The translations under genes were made by a program, and so were the position numbers. This document shows positions 16,559 to 24,840 of a DNA stretch of 64,000 bases, piece by piece. The notes beneath the pieces were generated by a model. It was not told the origin of the DNA, did not search any database, and saw nothing but the letters and a program-made list of their open reading frames with translations. The stretch spans positions 1-64,000 of the IMG/VR virus record IMGVR_UViG_3300022200_000023, one strand, 5' to 3'. The stretch comes from a virus. Numbering within the stretch: the first letter of the stretch is position 1; every line of letters starts with the position of its first letter.

Positions 16559-17018
16559 CCGCCTTCTTCTTGATGACCCCGAAGCTCTTCAGGAGGTCGT
16601 AGACCACAGACGAGAGAGGGCCCGAGACAAAGACAAAGACAGCCTCCGCCCAAGTGAGTCCTCCCATGACTGCGCCCAGCATGGCCGCCACGCCTGCTAC
16701 CAGGGCCACGACGGACGACCCCCACTTCTTCATGAACTCCTCCGGCAGCCATTTCTTCAGCCCAAAGACCAGAAGCTGCAGTAACACGATGACTACCGCC
16801 ATCCACTGCCCGGCCTTGGCCAGGCTGACTACGGTAGCCAGGCTGTCAACAGCACCCCCCAGGTCTTCGGGGGCCTGAGGTAGCTCCACCTTGGCAACCG
16901 GCGCAGTGTGCCCAGCGTCAACAACGGCGGCGTCGCTGGCTACAGCAACGCCAGCGTCGCCCGCCAGGCTCAGCGCCGGGGCAAAAACCAGAGCTAAAGA
17001 AAAGACACAAGCACGCAT
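16551..17018 (-). CDS. Membrane protein with signal peptide, holin candidate
   Basis: 155 residues. The N-terminus is a classic signal peptide (MRACVFSLALVFAPALSLAG), probably cleaved after SLA. A short periplasmic stretch follows, then hydrophobic segments at about 72-88 (WMAVVIVLLQLLVFGL), 102-124 (SSVVALVAGVAAMLGAVMGG) and 127-143. The tail is basic (KKKADA). Size, membrane segments and charged tail fit a holin, but no endolysin is next to it, so another envelope role is possible. It lies directly downstream of the RNA polymerase fusion gene. Confidence 0.5.
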   Translation of the reverse strand: MRACVFSLALVFAPALSLAGDAGVAVASDAAVVDAGHTAPVAKVELPQAPEDLGGAVDSLATVVSLAKAGQWMAVVIVLLQLLVFGLKKWLPEEFMKKWGSSVVALVAGVAAMLGAVMGGLTWAEAVFVFVSGPLSSVVYDLLKSFGVIKKKADA

Positions 17019-17044
17019 GGAGACCTCCTCAAGAGAATAATAAC

Positions 17045-20000
17045 TTAGGGCTTCAGGATCTCAACGGGGTCATTCACCCCAACTTCGCCACGGTGGTAAG
17101 CTGCCATAGCTTCTGCGCTAGTAGCAAACGTTCGCTTGGGCTTGTTAGTCGCCTTACCTTCCGTGGCCTTGTACAGCCCAATAATAGCCTCGTGAGCAGG
17201 GAAGACATTGATCTCGTTGCGATTCTTGTCTGCGATCACGTTGTTACTCACCAGCATGTTCTGAGCGTCGCGCACTGCTCCTGCTCCGGCAGGGACGTGT
17301 ACCTGGAGCGCGTCTCCATCGTAGTCCAGGTTCATCCCGTGCTCAATGAACGGGTTGACCTTGATGGTCTTGCCGGGAATAGGCTTAGCGTAGCTAGCTA
17401 CAATGCCATGCTTGTGAAGCGTCGGCGCACGGTTGAGCAGCAGCGGCCTGGACTTCAGTTCGGCCAGCATAGCTTCGCGTGCCTTGGAGCCTCGCTCTTC
17501 CACCATCTGCTTCGCGCGCAGAGCGGGCTGCCCCGACTTCACCAAACGCCCCATGATGAAGGGGTTGTACATCTCCCAAGCCATATCTTCCGGGATCCCT
17601 ACTTCGTCCATGCCTAGGGAAGGATCGGGGGCAGCCGTGCCGCGCCCGCTGGTGTCCAGTCGGTTAGCGATGAGCTTGGCGTTATAGAAGCCCGTCTTGG
17701 TCCCGACGATAGTCTTGAGGAGCCCCTTCTTAGCACCCTTGGCTAGCTTCGTGGACACGGGGTCATTAGTGCCTACCACTGCGCCCACGGCGTCGTGTAG
17801 GTGCTTGCGCAGCTCTCCCACATCTTCGTCAGGGAGCCCCGCGTCTTTGGCCTGCTTGAGCTTATCGGTAGCGATGAGCGCGTCTTTGTACATGTGGTTG
17901 ACGTCTGCTACGAGGATGTCACCCCGAGGGCCCGGCACAATGGGCCGGAACATCGGAGGTAGTACCGGCACTTTCTTCATGGTCCAGGCGTCGCCCGGCT
18001 TCAGGCCTTGAGCGTCAACGGCCTCGAGGGCCTTGATTTGCTTGATGACGTTGTCTTGGCTAGAACCCGGAGTCATTTTCCAGACGTCTTTGCGCAGCTC
18101 CGCCGCTTTGTCTTTAGCGTTGATAGCGTTGAGCTCGCGCTTAATAGCAGCCCCGCCGTCGGTCTTGATTTTGTTAGTGAACTCGTTGTTGGTCATCCCA
18201 AGGACACGTCGAGCAGAGTCCTGGAAAACAGGGCTCACCACCGGCTCATCGAGTTCGATGTGAGACCACTTTTGGCCAGTTAGGCCGCCGGTAACAGCTT
18301 CGTCGAAGAGCCCGCCCTTCTCCGAGCGCAGGTCCTTAGCACGAACCATTTTGGCATTGTCAATCTTGCCTGCGGAGAACTTCTCTACGTCCTTGTCCGT
18401 CAGCGGCGCGAGGGACATCTGGTTGTCCTCGCGCTGCATGTTTACACCCATGCCCTGCAGCATGGCAGTGAACTTATCGTAGGCGAAGCTGGTCTTGGGC
18501 GGGGGGAGAGGCCGTCCCAGCTGTACAGCGCGCCAGTACTCTGTGTTGCGCGTACCACGGACAGTAGCGTTCTCCTTGAGAGTGTCTCTGGCGTCGTGGG
18601 CCAGGAGGGCGTTGATCTCCATGCGCCCGGTGCCCTTGGCTCCGTGGATACCCCCCTTACCCGGCTGCTGGTTGATGTCGTAGGAGTTGTTTACACCTCG
18701 GGCCGAGAAGTTGGTGTCTGTGCTTTTGAACATCTTGTAGGTGTACTGCGGGCCGACAAAGATGTTGGGGATCTTCTTACCTGTCACCGGGTCAAGGAGA
18801 GTCTCCTTGTCCTTAACGTCATTGTCTTTCAGCAGCTGCTTCGCCCACTGGACGTTGTCCCTTTTAGCGAAGTTGTCCACGACAATGGGCTTGCCCTGCT
18901 TCTCTGCTACCTTTGCCACCGCTGTTTCCAGGATTTGCCCCGGGTTAATGCGGCTAATGACGCCAGCTGAGGTCCACAGGAGGTCCAGCGGCTTGCCCCC
19001 CTCGTCTTGGAGCATTTCGTCATCCTTGACGATCTTCGCCACTACGCCCTTCCCGCCATATCTGTTGGACAACTTGTCGCCTACCTTCATAGGCTCAACA
19101 GACTTAACAGTTACCGCGATACGGTTCCCCTTCCGGACAACGTCAACAACTTCTCCGGGGGTGTCTTTGTCCCAGGTGAGAGACTGATCTCGGAAGTTCC
19201 GGCGCAACGACTTGTGAATGCGTCCGAACATCTGGCTCTCGACCGACGGAGGGGCCTTGCGGACTACTGCTGCGATGGGGTCTCCAGGCTGCAGGATCGT
19301 CCCAGGCTTGACTAGCCCTTCCTCGAGATTTGCGTACTGAGCGTCTGTGAACGTACGCGGGAACTGCGCGGAGTGCTTCTTGTGGTCAACAAAGGTGTCC
19401 GGGTCAGCCTGGATGGTCTTCTTGACCATGTGCTTGCTGGACATCCTGTTAGCCGCGGACTCGGACAGCACCACAGCGTCGTTAGAGTTGAGACCGTGGT
19501 ACGCGACGTAGCCGACCTTGAGGTTCTTGCCCAGGGCCAGCGTGCCATCGCGAGTGAAGTTAGAATCAGCTAGGACCTGGCCCTCATCGACCTCGTCGCC
19601 CGGCTTCACCTTCAGGTAGTGGGACAAGTACGTCTTCGACGCCAGCGGGTGCCGCTTGCTAAAGGGAGTCTTGTGAAGCTCGCCCTGTTCGTCGCGGATG
19701 TTGATAAACCCGTCCCGGATAGAGGACACAGTGCCTTTGACCGCAGACCGAGGCAGAACCTGGTTTCCGACCTCTTCCTCCCAAGACTTGAACTTAGAAG
19801 AGTGGGCGTTGACCTGCACAAGCGGCGCCTCAGAGTCCTTGAGGGGCACGGCCTGCTGCGCAAACTTGGAAGCCATGATTAGGCGGTTACCCTGAGCACT
19901 GTCCATGAAAGGGATGAGGTTGGTGCTCACCCCGTACATGGCCATCGGCCGAGTAACCTGGTAATCAACGTCCCCAGGGCGAACCTTTTTAACCTCGCCC

Positions 20001-21391
20001 CCTGCTAGAGCGTCTACTCGGCCTTTAGTGATGTCCTGGTTGGGGAAAGCAATGGTGGCCTTGTCTAACTCGGCAGCCGAGACGGACTCTACCTTCCCTG
20101 TTTTGGCGTTTTTGAGGACGGTGTAGATGTTCCCGTCTTTATCTTTACGCGCAAAGAGCGCAGCGCCAACATCAACGCCAGCAGCGCCAGACTCAGGAGT
20201 CCTAAAGGGATCCAGAATCCCGAGATGAGAAGGGTGTAGAGTTCTGACATCTCCCGGGATAGCTCTGTCACTCTGGATACCCCCCTCCCCGAAGCGCGTT
20301 ACGTTCGTCGCAGCGTTCAGAATCTCCACCGGGTTGATCTGCGTGGGGGACACAGAGATCTGCGAAGTCGTCAGAAAGTTGCGCAGGGACGGAGTCAGCG
20401 CCGAAGTGGGCAGCACCTTCCGCACTTCGGGCTTACCTGTCAGGTCCAGCTTGGACTTGGTCTTCCACCCAAACTCGCGCTTTGTCAGGTCAAGCCGCTC
20501 CTTAACGAAGTCCTCGACGGTGTGTAGAGTCTGAAACTCCAGGCTGTCTCGGTTGTCCTGCTTCTCCTCGCCCTTGTGGACCTTGAGGAGCTTGCCACTA
20601 GCAGCGAGCAGCGCCTGCGGAGTAACCTGGCTAAAGCCCCGCCCCAGGGTCTTAGCCGTAGTAGCTTCGTCTAGCTCGGTAGCTCCGAACTCCTGGTGTA
20701 GTGCATCTCTAACCTGGTCTCGGCCCTCAGCCGATCGGCGCTTGGAGGGTACGAGCTTCTCGTAGAGCTTCTTGGCGTGAGCAGCGCGGTTGCTGTCAAA
20801 CGCTGCTTTGTTATCAGCAGCGAGAGCCTCGCCCCACTGACCTGCAATGTCCTGGTGCGGGACGCCCATCTCCCGCAATACGGAGTACAGAGGGATCTTA
20901 CTGGTCCCGTACTCCATGTTCAGATGCCCCTCTTCGGGGTTCATACTCAACCGGAAGTTAGCGCCCTTCTTGAGGTTGAAGGATGTCTCCAGATCACCGT
21001 TGCCTCGTACGCGCGTATAAACTCCCGGCTTAGTTCGGAGCTGGTTACGCACCGAGTACTCATTACCCCGCACTACAAAGGTGTTCAGCGGAGTGAAGTA
21101 CGGCACCTGAAGCAGCGTATGCCCCTCCTGCTTGTCCAGGACGTTGCCTTCTTTGTCCTTGATGACCACGTCTGCCTTGATGGGCTCTGTCAGAGAGCGG
21201 CCCTCGAGGATGGCGTTCTTGTGGTCTTCTCCGGAGAAGGTCTTGGGCTTCAGCTGTACGTTGCTTACCTCGATAGTTCGGTGGTCACCGATGATCGGGA
21301 AGATGTTCTTGACACCTTCTAGAGCCGATTCACGGATGCGCTCCCGGCGCTTTTCCGAGTAATCGAGGACTGGGATGAGCTTATCAGTCAT
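17045..21391 (-). CDS. Phage RNA polymerase, beta fused to beta' N-terminal half
   Basis: 1448 residues. The first 1030 or so match bacterial beta: an N-terminal PYFTPLNTFVVRGNEYSVRN block, GDKLSNRYGGKGVVAKI at about 770-790, and QQPGKGGIHGAKGTGRMEIN near 905. Without a stop the chain enters beta': VPVLPPMFRPIVPGPRGD, then LLLNRAPTLHKHGIVASYAK, and the catalytic magnesium loop NLDYDGDALQVHVP near 1355-1368, with all three aspartates kept. It ends before the bridge helix, which is in the 593-residue product at 13552. It is shorter than bacterial beta plus half beta', so several lineage-specific domains are missing. Its place in the virion operon suggests a packaged polymerase. Confidence 0.94.
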   Translation of the reverse strand: MTDKLIPVLDYSEKRRERIRESALEGVKNIFPIIGDHRTIEVSNVQLKPKTFSGEDHKNAILEGRSLTEPIKADVVIKDKEGNVLDKQEGHTLLQVPYFTPLNTFVVRGNEYSVRNQLRTKPGVYTRVRGNGDLETSFNLKKGANFRLSMNPEEGHLNMEYGTSKIPLYSVLREMGVPHQDIAGQWGEALAADNKAAFDSNRAAHAKKLYEKLVPSKRRSAEGRDQVRDALHQEFGATELDEATTAKTLGRGFSQVTPQALLAASGKLLKVHKGEEKQDNRDSLEFQTLHTVEDFVKERLDLTKREFGWKTKSKLDLTGKPEVRKVLPTSALTPSLRNFLTTSQISVSPTQINPVEILNAATNVTRFGEGGIQSDRAIPGDVRTLHPSHLGILDPFRTPESGAAGVDVGAALFARKDKDGNIYTVLKNAKTGKVESVSAAELDKATIAFPNQDITKGRVDALAGGEVKKVRPGDVDYQVTRPMAMYGVSTNLIPFMDSAQGNRLIMASKFAQQAVPLKDSEAPLVQVNAHSSKFKSWEEEVGNQVLPRSAVKGTVSSIRDGFINIRDEQGELHKTPFSKRHPLASKTYLSHYLKVKPGDEVDEGQVLADSNFTRDGTLALGKNLKVGYVAYHGLNSNDAVVLSESAANRMSSKHMVKKTIQADPDTFVDHKKHSAQFPRTFTDAQYANLEEGLVKPGTILQPGDPIAAVVRKAPPSVESQMFGRIHKSLRRNFRDQSLTWDKDTPGEVVDVVRKGNRIAVTVKSVEPMKVGDKLSNRYGGKGVVAKIVKDDEMLQDEGGKPLDLLWTSAGVISRINPGQILETAVAKVAEKQGKPIVVDNFAKRDNVQWAKQLLKDNDVKDKETLLDPVTGKKIPNIFVGPQYTYKMFKSTDTNFSARGVNNSYDINQQPGKGGIHGAKGTGRMEINALLAHDARDTLKENATVRGTRNTEYWRAVQLGRPLPPPKTSFAYDKFTAMLQGMGVNMQREDNQMSLAPLTDKDVEKFSAGKIDNAKMVRAKDLRSEKGGLFDEAVTGGLTGQKWSHIELDEPVVSPVFQDSARRVLGMTNNEFTNKIKTDGGAAIKRELNAINAKDKAAELRKDVWKMTPGSSQDNVIKQIKALEAVDAQGLKPGDAWTMKKVPVLPPMFRPIVPGPRGDILVADVNHMYKDALIATDKLKQAKDAGLPDEDVGELRKHLHDAVGAVVGTNDPVSTKLAKGAKKGLLKTIVGTKTGFYNAKLIANRLDTSGRGTAAPDPSLGMDEVGIPEDMAWEMYNPFIMGRLVKSGQPALRAKQMVEERGSKAREAMLAELKSRPLLLNRAPTLHKHGIVASYAKPIPGKTIKVNPFIEHGMNLDYDGDALQVHVPAGAGAVRDAQNMLVSNNVIADKNRNEINVFPAHEAIIGLYKATEGKATNKPKRTFATSAEAMAAYHRGEVGVNDPVEILKP

Positions 21392-21502
21392 GGTCTAAAT
21401 CTAGCCCAAAACACGCAAATCAGACATCGGAATTTGGCATAAGTAATTGACGCGCACCCGGTAACATTCCGTTATCGGGGCGCGTCCCTGCAGGAGGGAT
21501 CG
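21392..21502. promoter_or_regulatory. Divergent promoter region with long hairpin
   Basis: This gap separates the minus-strand polymerase gene from the plus-strand cassette. It holds AATTTGGCATAAG (21431-21443), nearly the same as AATTTGGTATAAG at the other head-operon boundary (26581). TTGACG at 21447 could be a -35 box. A hairpin of 16 bp with one bulge and one G-T pair spans 21449-21486 (left arm GACGCGCACCCGGTAAC, right arm GTTATCGGGGCGCGTC). The plus-strand gene has a perfect AGGAGG ribosome site just after it. Confidence 0.5.
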
Positions 21503-22501
21503 ATGGCGAGAGCCAACGACCGCCGGCAGGGCAAGGGCAAGCAGGACAACCAGAAGAAGGCGCCGCCTCCACCGCGGCACCCTCGAAAGAAGTCCGCCTC
21601 GTGTCGCCGTGACAACGGCAAGACGAGGCGCCAGGCGGGTCCCTTTGGGGACGCCGCCCGGCTGCTGATCCAGGGGTGGCAACGAAGGGAGACCTTCATC
21701 AAGACGGGGGAGGCACCCCCCGTCTCCGGGCCACCCGCCCGGACGCCCGATCTGCCGGCCCTCCGTGATCGCCCCGAGGTCACGGAGGCCTACATCGGCC
21801 ACACCTTGAGAGAGTTGTGGCGGTTGGACGGGGAGAGGTGGGGGGCCCGGCGCGCACGACAGTTGCGCCGTGTCCTCCTGGGTTTCGGGGTCCCCACCAA
21901 GGCGAGCAAAGCCGCTCGCCGAAAGTGGGGAAAAACGGAGGCGCCGCCGAGCACGGGAGGCAGCGCTTCGACCCTTCAAGAGCAGCTGGTGCGGCTGCTC
22001 TTCGAGGGGAAGCTGGATGGGCTGGTGCCACAGCCCAAACAGTTCGTGCGAGTCGGGATCGCGTCGGAGGTGGAGGCCGTCCGATCCTGGAAGTATGACT
22101 CGCAGAGCGCGGACTACAACGAGCGCGCGTTGTGGTCAGCGGAGGAGTTCACCTACTTCGAGAACATCATGCAGCTCGAGGGAGCGCCTACCCTCGAGCT
22201 TCGCGCTGGTGAGACGGAGGACCTGTATCTCCTACAGGGCCTCCCCTCACTGTCGTGGCTCTCCGCCCGTGCAGCGGAGAGCGACGACCTCTTGGTGGGA
22301 GCCGGTGTTGACAGTCACCGACTCTTCATCGGACATCTCGAGTGCACCGGTCCAGGGAGGACCGGTAGTTGCACCCACTACCGAGATGTCACGCTGGGGG
22401 ACCTCTTCTACTGGGGACGCAAGTCCTCGGGTAGGTTGAGGGTCCCCCCGCACAAGTGTCAATTCTGTCGCAACTTGGTGGACTGGGCCTACAAGGCGTA
22501 A
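21503..22501 (+). CDS. Uncharacterised protein of GC-rich cassette (gene 1)
   Basis: 332 residues, starting ATG after a perfect AGGAGG. The first 50 residues are very basic (MARANDRRQGKGKQDNQKKA, then HPRKKSASCRR). The middle is helical and Arg-rich, and the C-terminal third is acidic, ending in a Cys pair (CQFCRNLVDWAYKA). Codon use, with G or C at almost every third position, differs from the flanking head genes, and it is on the opposite strand. It carries none of the K-T-A motifs or TACGCGCGTA sites found elsewhere. It looks like a recent insertion (moron-like). Not recognised. Confidence 0.7.
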   Translation: MARANDRRQGKGKQDNQKKAPPPPRHPRKKSASCRRDNGKTRRQAGPFGDAARLLIQGWQRRETFIKTGEAPPVSGPPARTPDLPALRDRPEVTEAYIGHTLRELWRLDGERWGARRARQLRRVLLGFGVPTKASKAARRKWGKTEAPPSTGGSASTLQEQLVRLLFEGKLDGLVPQPKQFVRVGIASEVEAVRSWKYDSQSADYNERALWSAEEFTYFENIMQLEGAPTLELRAGETEDLYLLQGLPSLSWLSARAAESDDLLVGAGVDSHRLFIGHLECTGPGRTGSCTHYRDVTLGDLFYWGRKSSGRLRVPPHKCQFCRNLVDWAYKA

Positions 22502-22523
22502 GGGTCCAGTCACCGAGAGTCGT

Positions 22524-22562
22524 CCACCCCCACTCAAGGAGAAACTGAGTGAGAGGGGGTGG
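22524..22562 (+). terminator. Strong hairpin between the two cassette genes
   Basis: CCACCCCCACTCA at 22524-22536 pairs with TGAGT at 22546-22550 and, after a 4-base bulge, GGGGGTGG at 22555-22562, giving 13 bp. It is followed by GCGCGTTTTCC. A partial terminator or an mRNA-stabilising or attenuating element is likely, since the next gene starts only 37 bases later. Confidence 0.6.
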
Positions 22563-22598
22563 GCGCGTTTTCCACCACAACACAAGAAAGGGGATACC

Positions 22599-23891
22599 GT
22601 GCAGTACTCGCGCGAGTCCCTGAAGCGGTTCGCGGGGGCCTTCTCGGCCACCGCGAACCGGGAGCCCCGCGTGTTGACGCACGCGGACAACAACAACAAC
22701 AACAACAGCTCGCTGCCGACCAACAACCTGTTCGGCTTCTCCCCGGGGCGGTCGCGGCTCATGCACGACCTGGTGGGGAAGAAGGTCATCGCCCTGGGCT
22801 GGCCCGAGGCGAGCCCCTGGTTCTCGAGCAACACCGGGGACCCCGTGCTGTTCGAGGGGACCCTGAAGGAGGTCACCTCGAACTGGATCGGGTTCGAACC
22901 CCGATTGACCTTCGAGGGGCAGGAGCGGGCGTGCTACCTCGAGCACGCCGTCGCCGTCGGGTGCCCGGATGCGGCGGTCGTGCACGTCTGGGACAGCGAG
23001 ATCGCCGGGGCGCTCATGCCGCTCCTCCAGACGGTCGTCAACGGCGGGGAGAGCCCCGCCGAGCGCAAGGCGGATGCGGTCGAGCGCAAGCTCGAGCGCA
23101 TCCTGGCACTGATCACGGCCGCGGGGGTCGACCTCAGCGCGCTCAACCTCGACGACGACGACGACGCCCCCGCCGCCAAGCCCGCCCGCAAGGGCAAGAG
23201 CAAGGGCCGCAACATGGCCCCCACCCACGGCGACCGCCCCACGGTCGTCTCCCGCCCGGCCCCGGGCGAGACGCTGAGCCCCGCCGTCCAGGCCGGGGCG
23301 AAGCGCGCCCAGCGGAAGGCCACCGAGGCCGACAAGCGGCGGGCGGAGCAGAAGGAGGCCCACCGGGCGCAGGCCCAGCGGCGCAACGCCGCTCAGGCGG
23401 CGATCCTCAACGACCTCGAGCGGGTCGTCGAGGCGGTGGCCAAGCTCCCGTCCGTCCCGAAGGGGACCGGGCGGGAGGTCAAGCAGAAGGCGGCGGCCCT
23501 GGCCAACGCCAACGCGTCGTACCACGAGGCGGTCGCCGGCATCCGGGACCTCGACAAGGAGGACCCGGAGCACGAGGTGGCCCTGCAGACGCTCAACACC
23601 GCCAAGGCCAACCGGAACAAGGCCGGCAGCGAGCTCATGGAGCTGGCCGAGACCTGCCTCGCGGAGGGCACCACCGACAGCTTCGCCGGGGCGCTCGAGG
23701 TCCTCATCGCGGCCGAGGAGGCGAGGACCGCGTGGTTCGACGCGAAGGCCCGCGGTGACCGCGCCCGCATGGACGCGATCGTCGCGGAGATCGAGGCCGC
23801 GTCCAAGGAGGAGGCCGAGGAGGCCGAGGAGGCCGAGGAGGCCGAGGAGGCCCCCGAGGCCCCCGAGGCCCACGCCGCGGGAAACGGCTGA
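22599..23891 (+). CDS. Uncharacterised coiled-coil protein of GC-rich cassette (gene 2)
   Basis: 430 residues, GTG start with AAGGGG upstream. Residues 30-36 are a run of Asn encoded by CAACAACAAC repeats. Residues 45-140 look like a compact globular domain (LMHDLVGKKVIALGWPEASP). A poly-Asp patch and a basic patch (KPARKGKSKGR) follow. The rest is a long Ala/Glu/Arg/Lys coiled coil ending in repeats of EEAEEAEEAEE. Codon use is extremely GC-biased. The opposite strand is also open for hundreds of codons, which is an effect of this bias and not evidence of a gene. Function unknown. Confidence 0.68.
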   Translation: MQYSRESLKRFAGAFSATANREPRVLTHADNNNNNNSSLPTNNLFGFSPGRSRLMHDLVGKKVIALGWPEASPWFSSNTGDPVLFEGTLKEVTSNWIGFEPRLTFEGQERACYLEHAVAVGCPDAAVVHVWDSEIAGALMPLLQTVVNGGESPAERKADAVERKLERILALITAAGVDLSALNLDDDDDAPAAKPARKGKSKGRNMAPTHGDRPTVVSRPAPGETLSPAVQAGAKRAQRKATEADKRRAEQKEAHRAQAQRRNAAQAAILNDLERVVEAVAKLPSVPKGTGREVKQKAAALANANASYHEAVAGIRDLDKEDPEHEVALQTLNTAKANRNKAGSELMELAETCLAEGTTDSFAGALEVLIAAEEARTAWFDAKARGDRARMDAIVAEIEAASKEEAEEAEEAEEAEEAPEAPEAHAAGNG

Positions 23892-24240
23892 ACCCGAGGA
23901 GCCTCTCCTGCCACGAGCGGGAGAGGCTCCGCCGAGCCCGGCTAGCCGACGAGGCAAGCCGGGTACTCATAGGGGAGGTCAGGGTGGTCCGCGGGCCCCG
24001 AAAGGGGTTCAAGGGCCGCCTAGGCCGTCCGGGACCTCGCGTACACATCGAGGCCCCGGAGGACGCGCTCTCTTCGGGGCGCGTCACTCAGCCGTGAGCG
24101 TGGCCCCTACCCACCGCCTGCCGGGGTAGGGGCCTAGTAAGGCAGGCAGACCACTCAGCCAGGGGTGCACCCGTACAAGGGAGCGGTACCCTGGCTGAGT
24201 TCGGCGTTCCTGGCTCCCCCGCTTCGGCGGGGGAGTCTTT
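23892..24240 (+). ncRNA. Candidate structured RNA or multi-hairpin 3' region
   Basis: Four or five strong hairpins follow one another with no convincing gene: 23898-23930 (13 bp, GGAGCCTCTC with GAGAGGCTCC), 24062-24085 (GACGCGC with GCGCGTC), 24102-24134 (GGCCCCTACC with GGTAGGGGCC), 24154-24199 (CTCAGCCAGGG with CCCTGGCTGAG), and a terminator at 24212-24243. The last three long stems are perfect. The spacing and final terminator fit either a structured noncoding RNA or an unusually ornate 3' untranslated region of gene 22599. The coding strand is inferred from the terminator tail. Confidence 0.4.
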
Positions 24241-24243
24241 CTT
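24212..24243 (+). terminator. Rho-independent terminator of the cassette
   Basis: CTCCCCCGC at 24214-24222, a TTCG tetraloop, and GCGGGGGAG at 24227-24235 make a perfect 9-bp stem, extended by GG/TC wobble and pair. It is followed by TCTTTCTTTTCCTT. This is a textbook terminator on the plus strand and closes the GC-rich cassette. Confidence 0.9.
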
Positions 24244-24450
24244 TTCCTTCGGGGCCGGGACAATACCGGCCAACCCTGCGGCGCCACACCTGCGCTGCGT
24301 TGTTCAACAATTGGAGACAGCATGGACCCGACGATGGATCCCGAGCCCTGGCCGATCGACCGCGACTAGTCTAGGCTAGCCGCGAAGCCACTCGGGAAAA
24401 ACTCGTCACTAGCAAGAGGTAGCTGGGGCCAGCCCCAACAGCTGCAAGCT
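24241..24450. other. Short noncoding boundary between cassette and head operon
   Basis: No convincing long gene lies here. A 15-codon plus-strand frame (24322-24369, MDPTMDPEPWPIDRD) has a GGAG site upstream and could be a mini-ORF; I would not rely on it. Near 24420-24445 an inverted repeat (GGGGC/GCCCC within AGCTGGGGCCAGCCCCAACAG) may end minus-strand transcripts coming from the portal gene, though no T-run follows it. Confidence 0.4.
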
Positions 24451-24840
24451 TCAGCGCCTCTTTTTAGGTTGCTCGACGCGCTCCATCCACTCCAGGTACA
24501 CCTTGTAAGACTGGGTACCGATGATGTCGTGGATCTCTCTGCGAGCTAAAATGACGTGCCCGTTAGCGCCTTTGTTAAGGAGCTCTTCGTACTCAGCGTG
24601 CCCCTCAGCGCCCACGATGAATACACGCGCGTACGCCTTGTAGTTGTCCTTCTTTTCTTTAGCTCCGGGAGGCGTAATGGTCCCGGCAGGCTTAGAGCTT
24701 AACAGCTCCTCCAGGCCGTAGATTTCCCCAACAGGGCCTTCGCGGATGATCTCCTGCTCCATGGGAGGACGCGGTGCGTCGAGGCCCCGTTGGTCTCCCG
24801 CTAGCTGCGAGTAGTCAACAATGGTATCCGAGCCCGCCAT
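24451..24840 (-). CDS. Uncharacterised protein following the portal gene
   Basis: 129 residues, beginning MAGSDTIVDYSQLAGDQRGLD, with a proline-rich acidic first half and a compact second half (YKAYARVFIVGAEGHAEYEE). It ends in the basic tail QPKKRR. Its start overlaps the portal stop by one base, so it is coupled to portal translation. A TACGCGCGTA variant at 24624 encodes its Ala-Tyr-Ala-Arg. A head-assembly or connector role is plausible from position alone. Confidence 0.55.
   Translation of the reverse strand: MAGSDTIVDYSQLAGDQRGLDAPRPPMEQEIIREGPVGEIYGLEELLSSKPAGTITPPGAKEKKDNYKAYARVFIVGAEGHAEYEELLNKGANGHVILARREIHDIIGTQSYKVYLEWMERVEQPKKRR

Noticed and set aside
21434-21452. Sigma-54-type promoter (TTGGCAT with a TTGA-like box)
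   Set aside because: The -12 GC element is missing at the required spacing; an extended -10-like reading shared with 26581 is simpler.
22887-22905. tRNA T-arm-like hairpin, ATCGGG-TTCGAAC-CCCGAT
   Set aside because: It lies inside the coding sequence of the 430-residue protein, and no acceptor, D or anticodon arm can be drawn around it.
22389-23957. Long minus-strand open frame antisense to gene 22599
   Set aside because: It is an artefact of extreme GC third positions on the plus strand; its product is a monotonous Leu/Gly/Arg sequence with no ribosome site or domain.
24322-24369. 15-codon mini-gene with GGAG ribosome site
   Set aside because: Too short to judge from sequence; kept only as a remark in the boundary entry.
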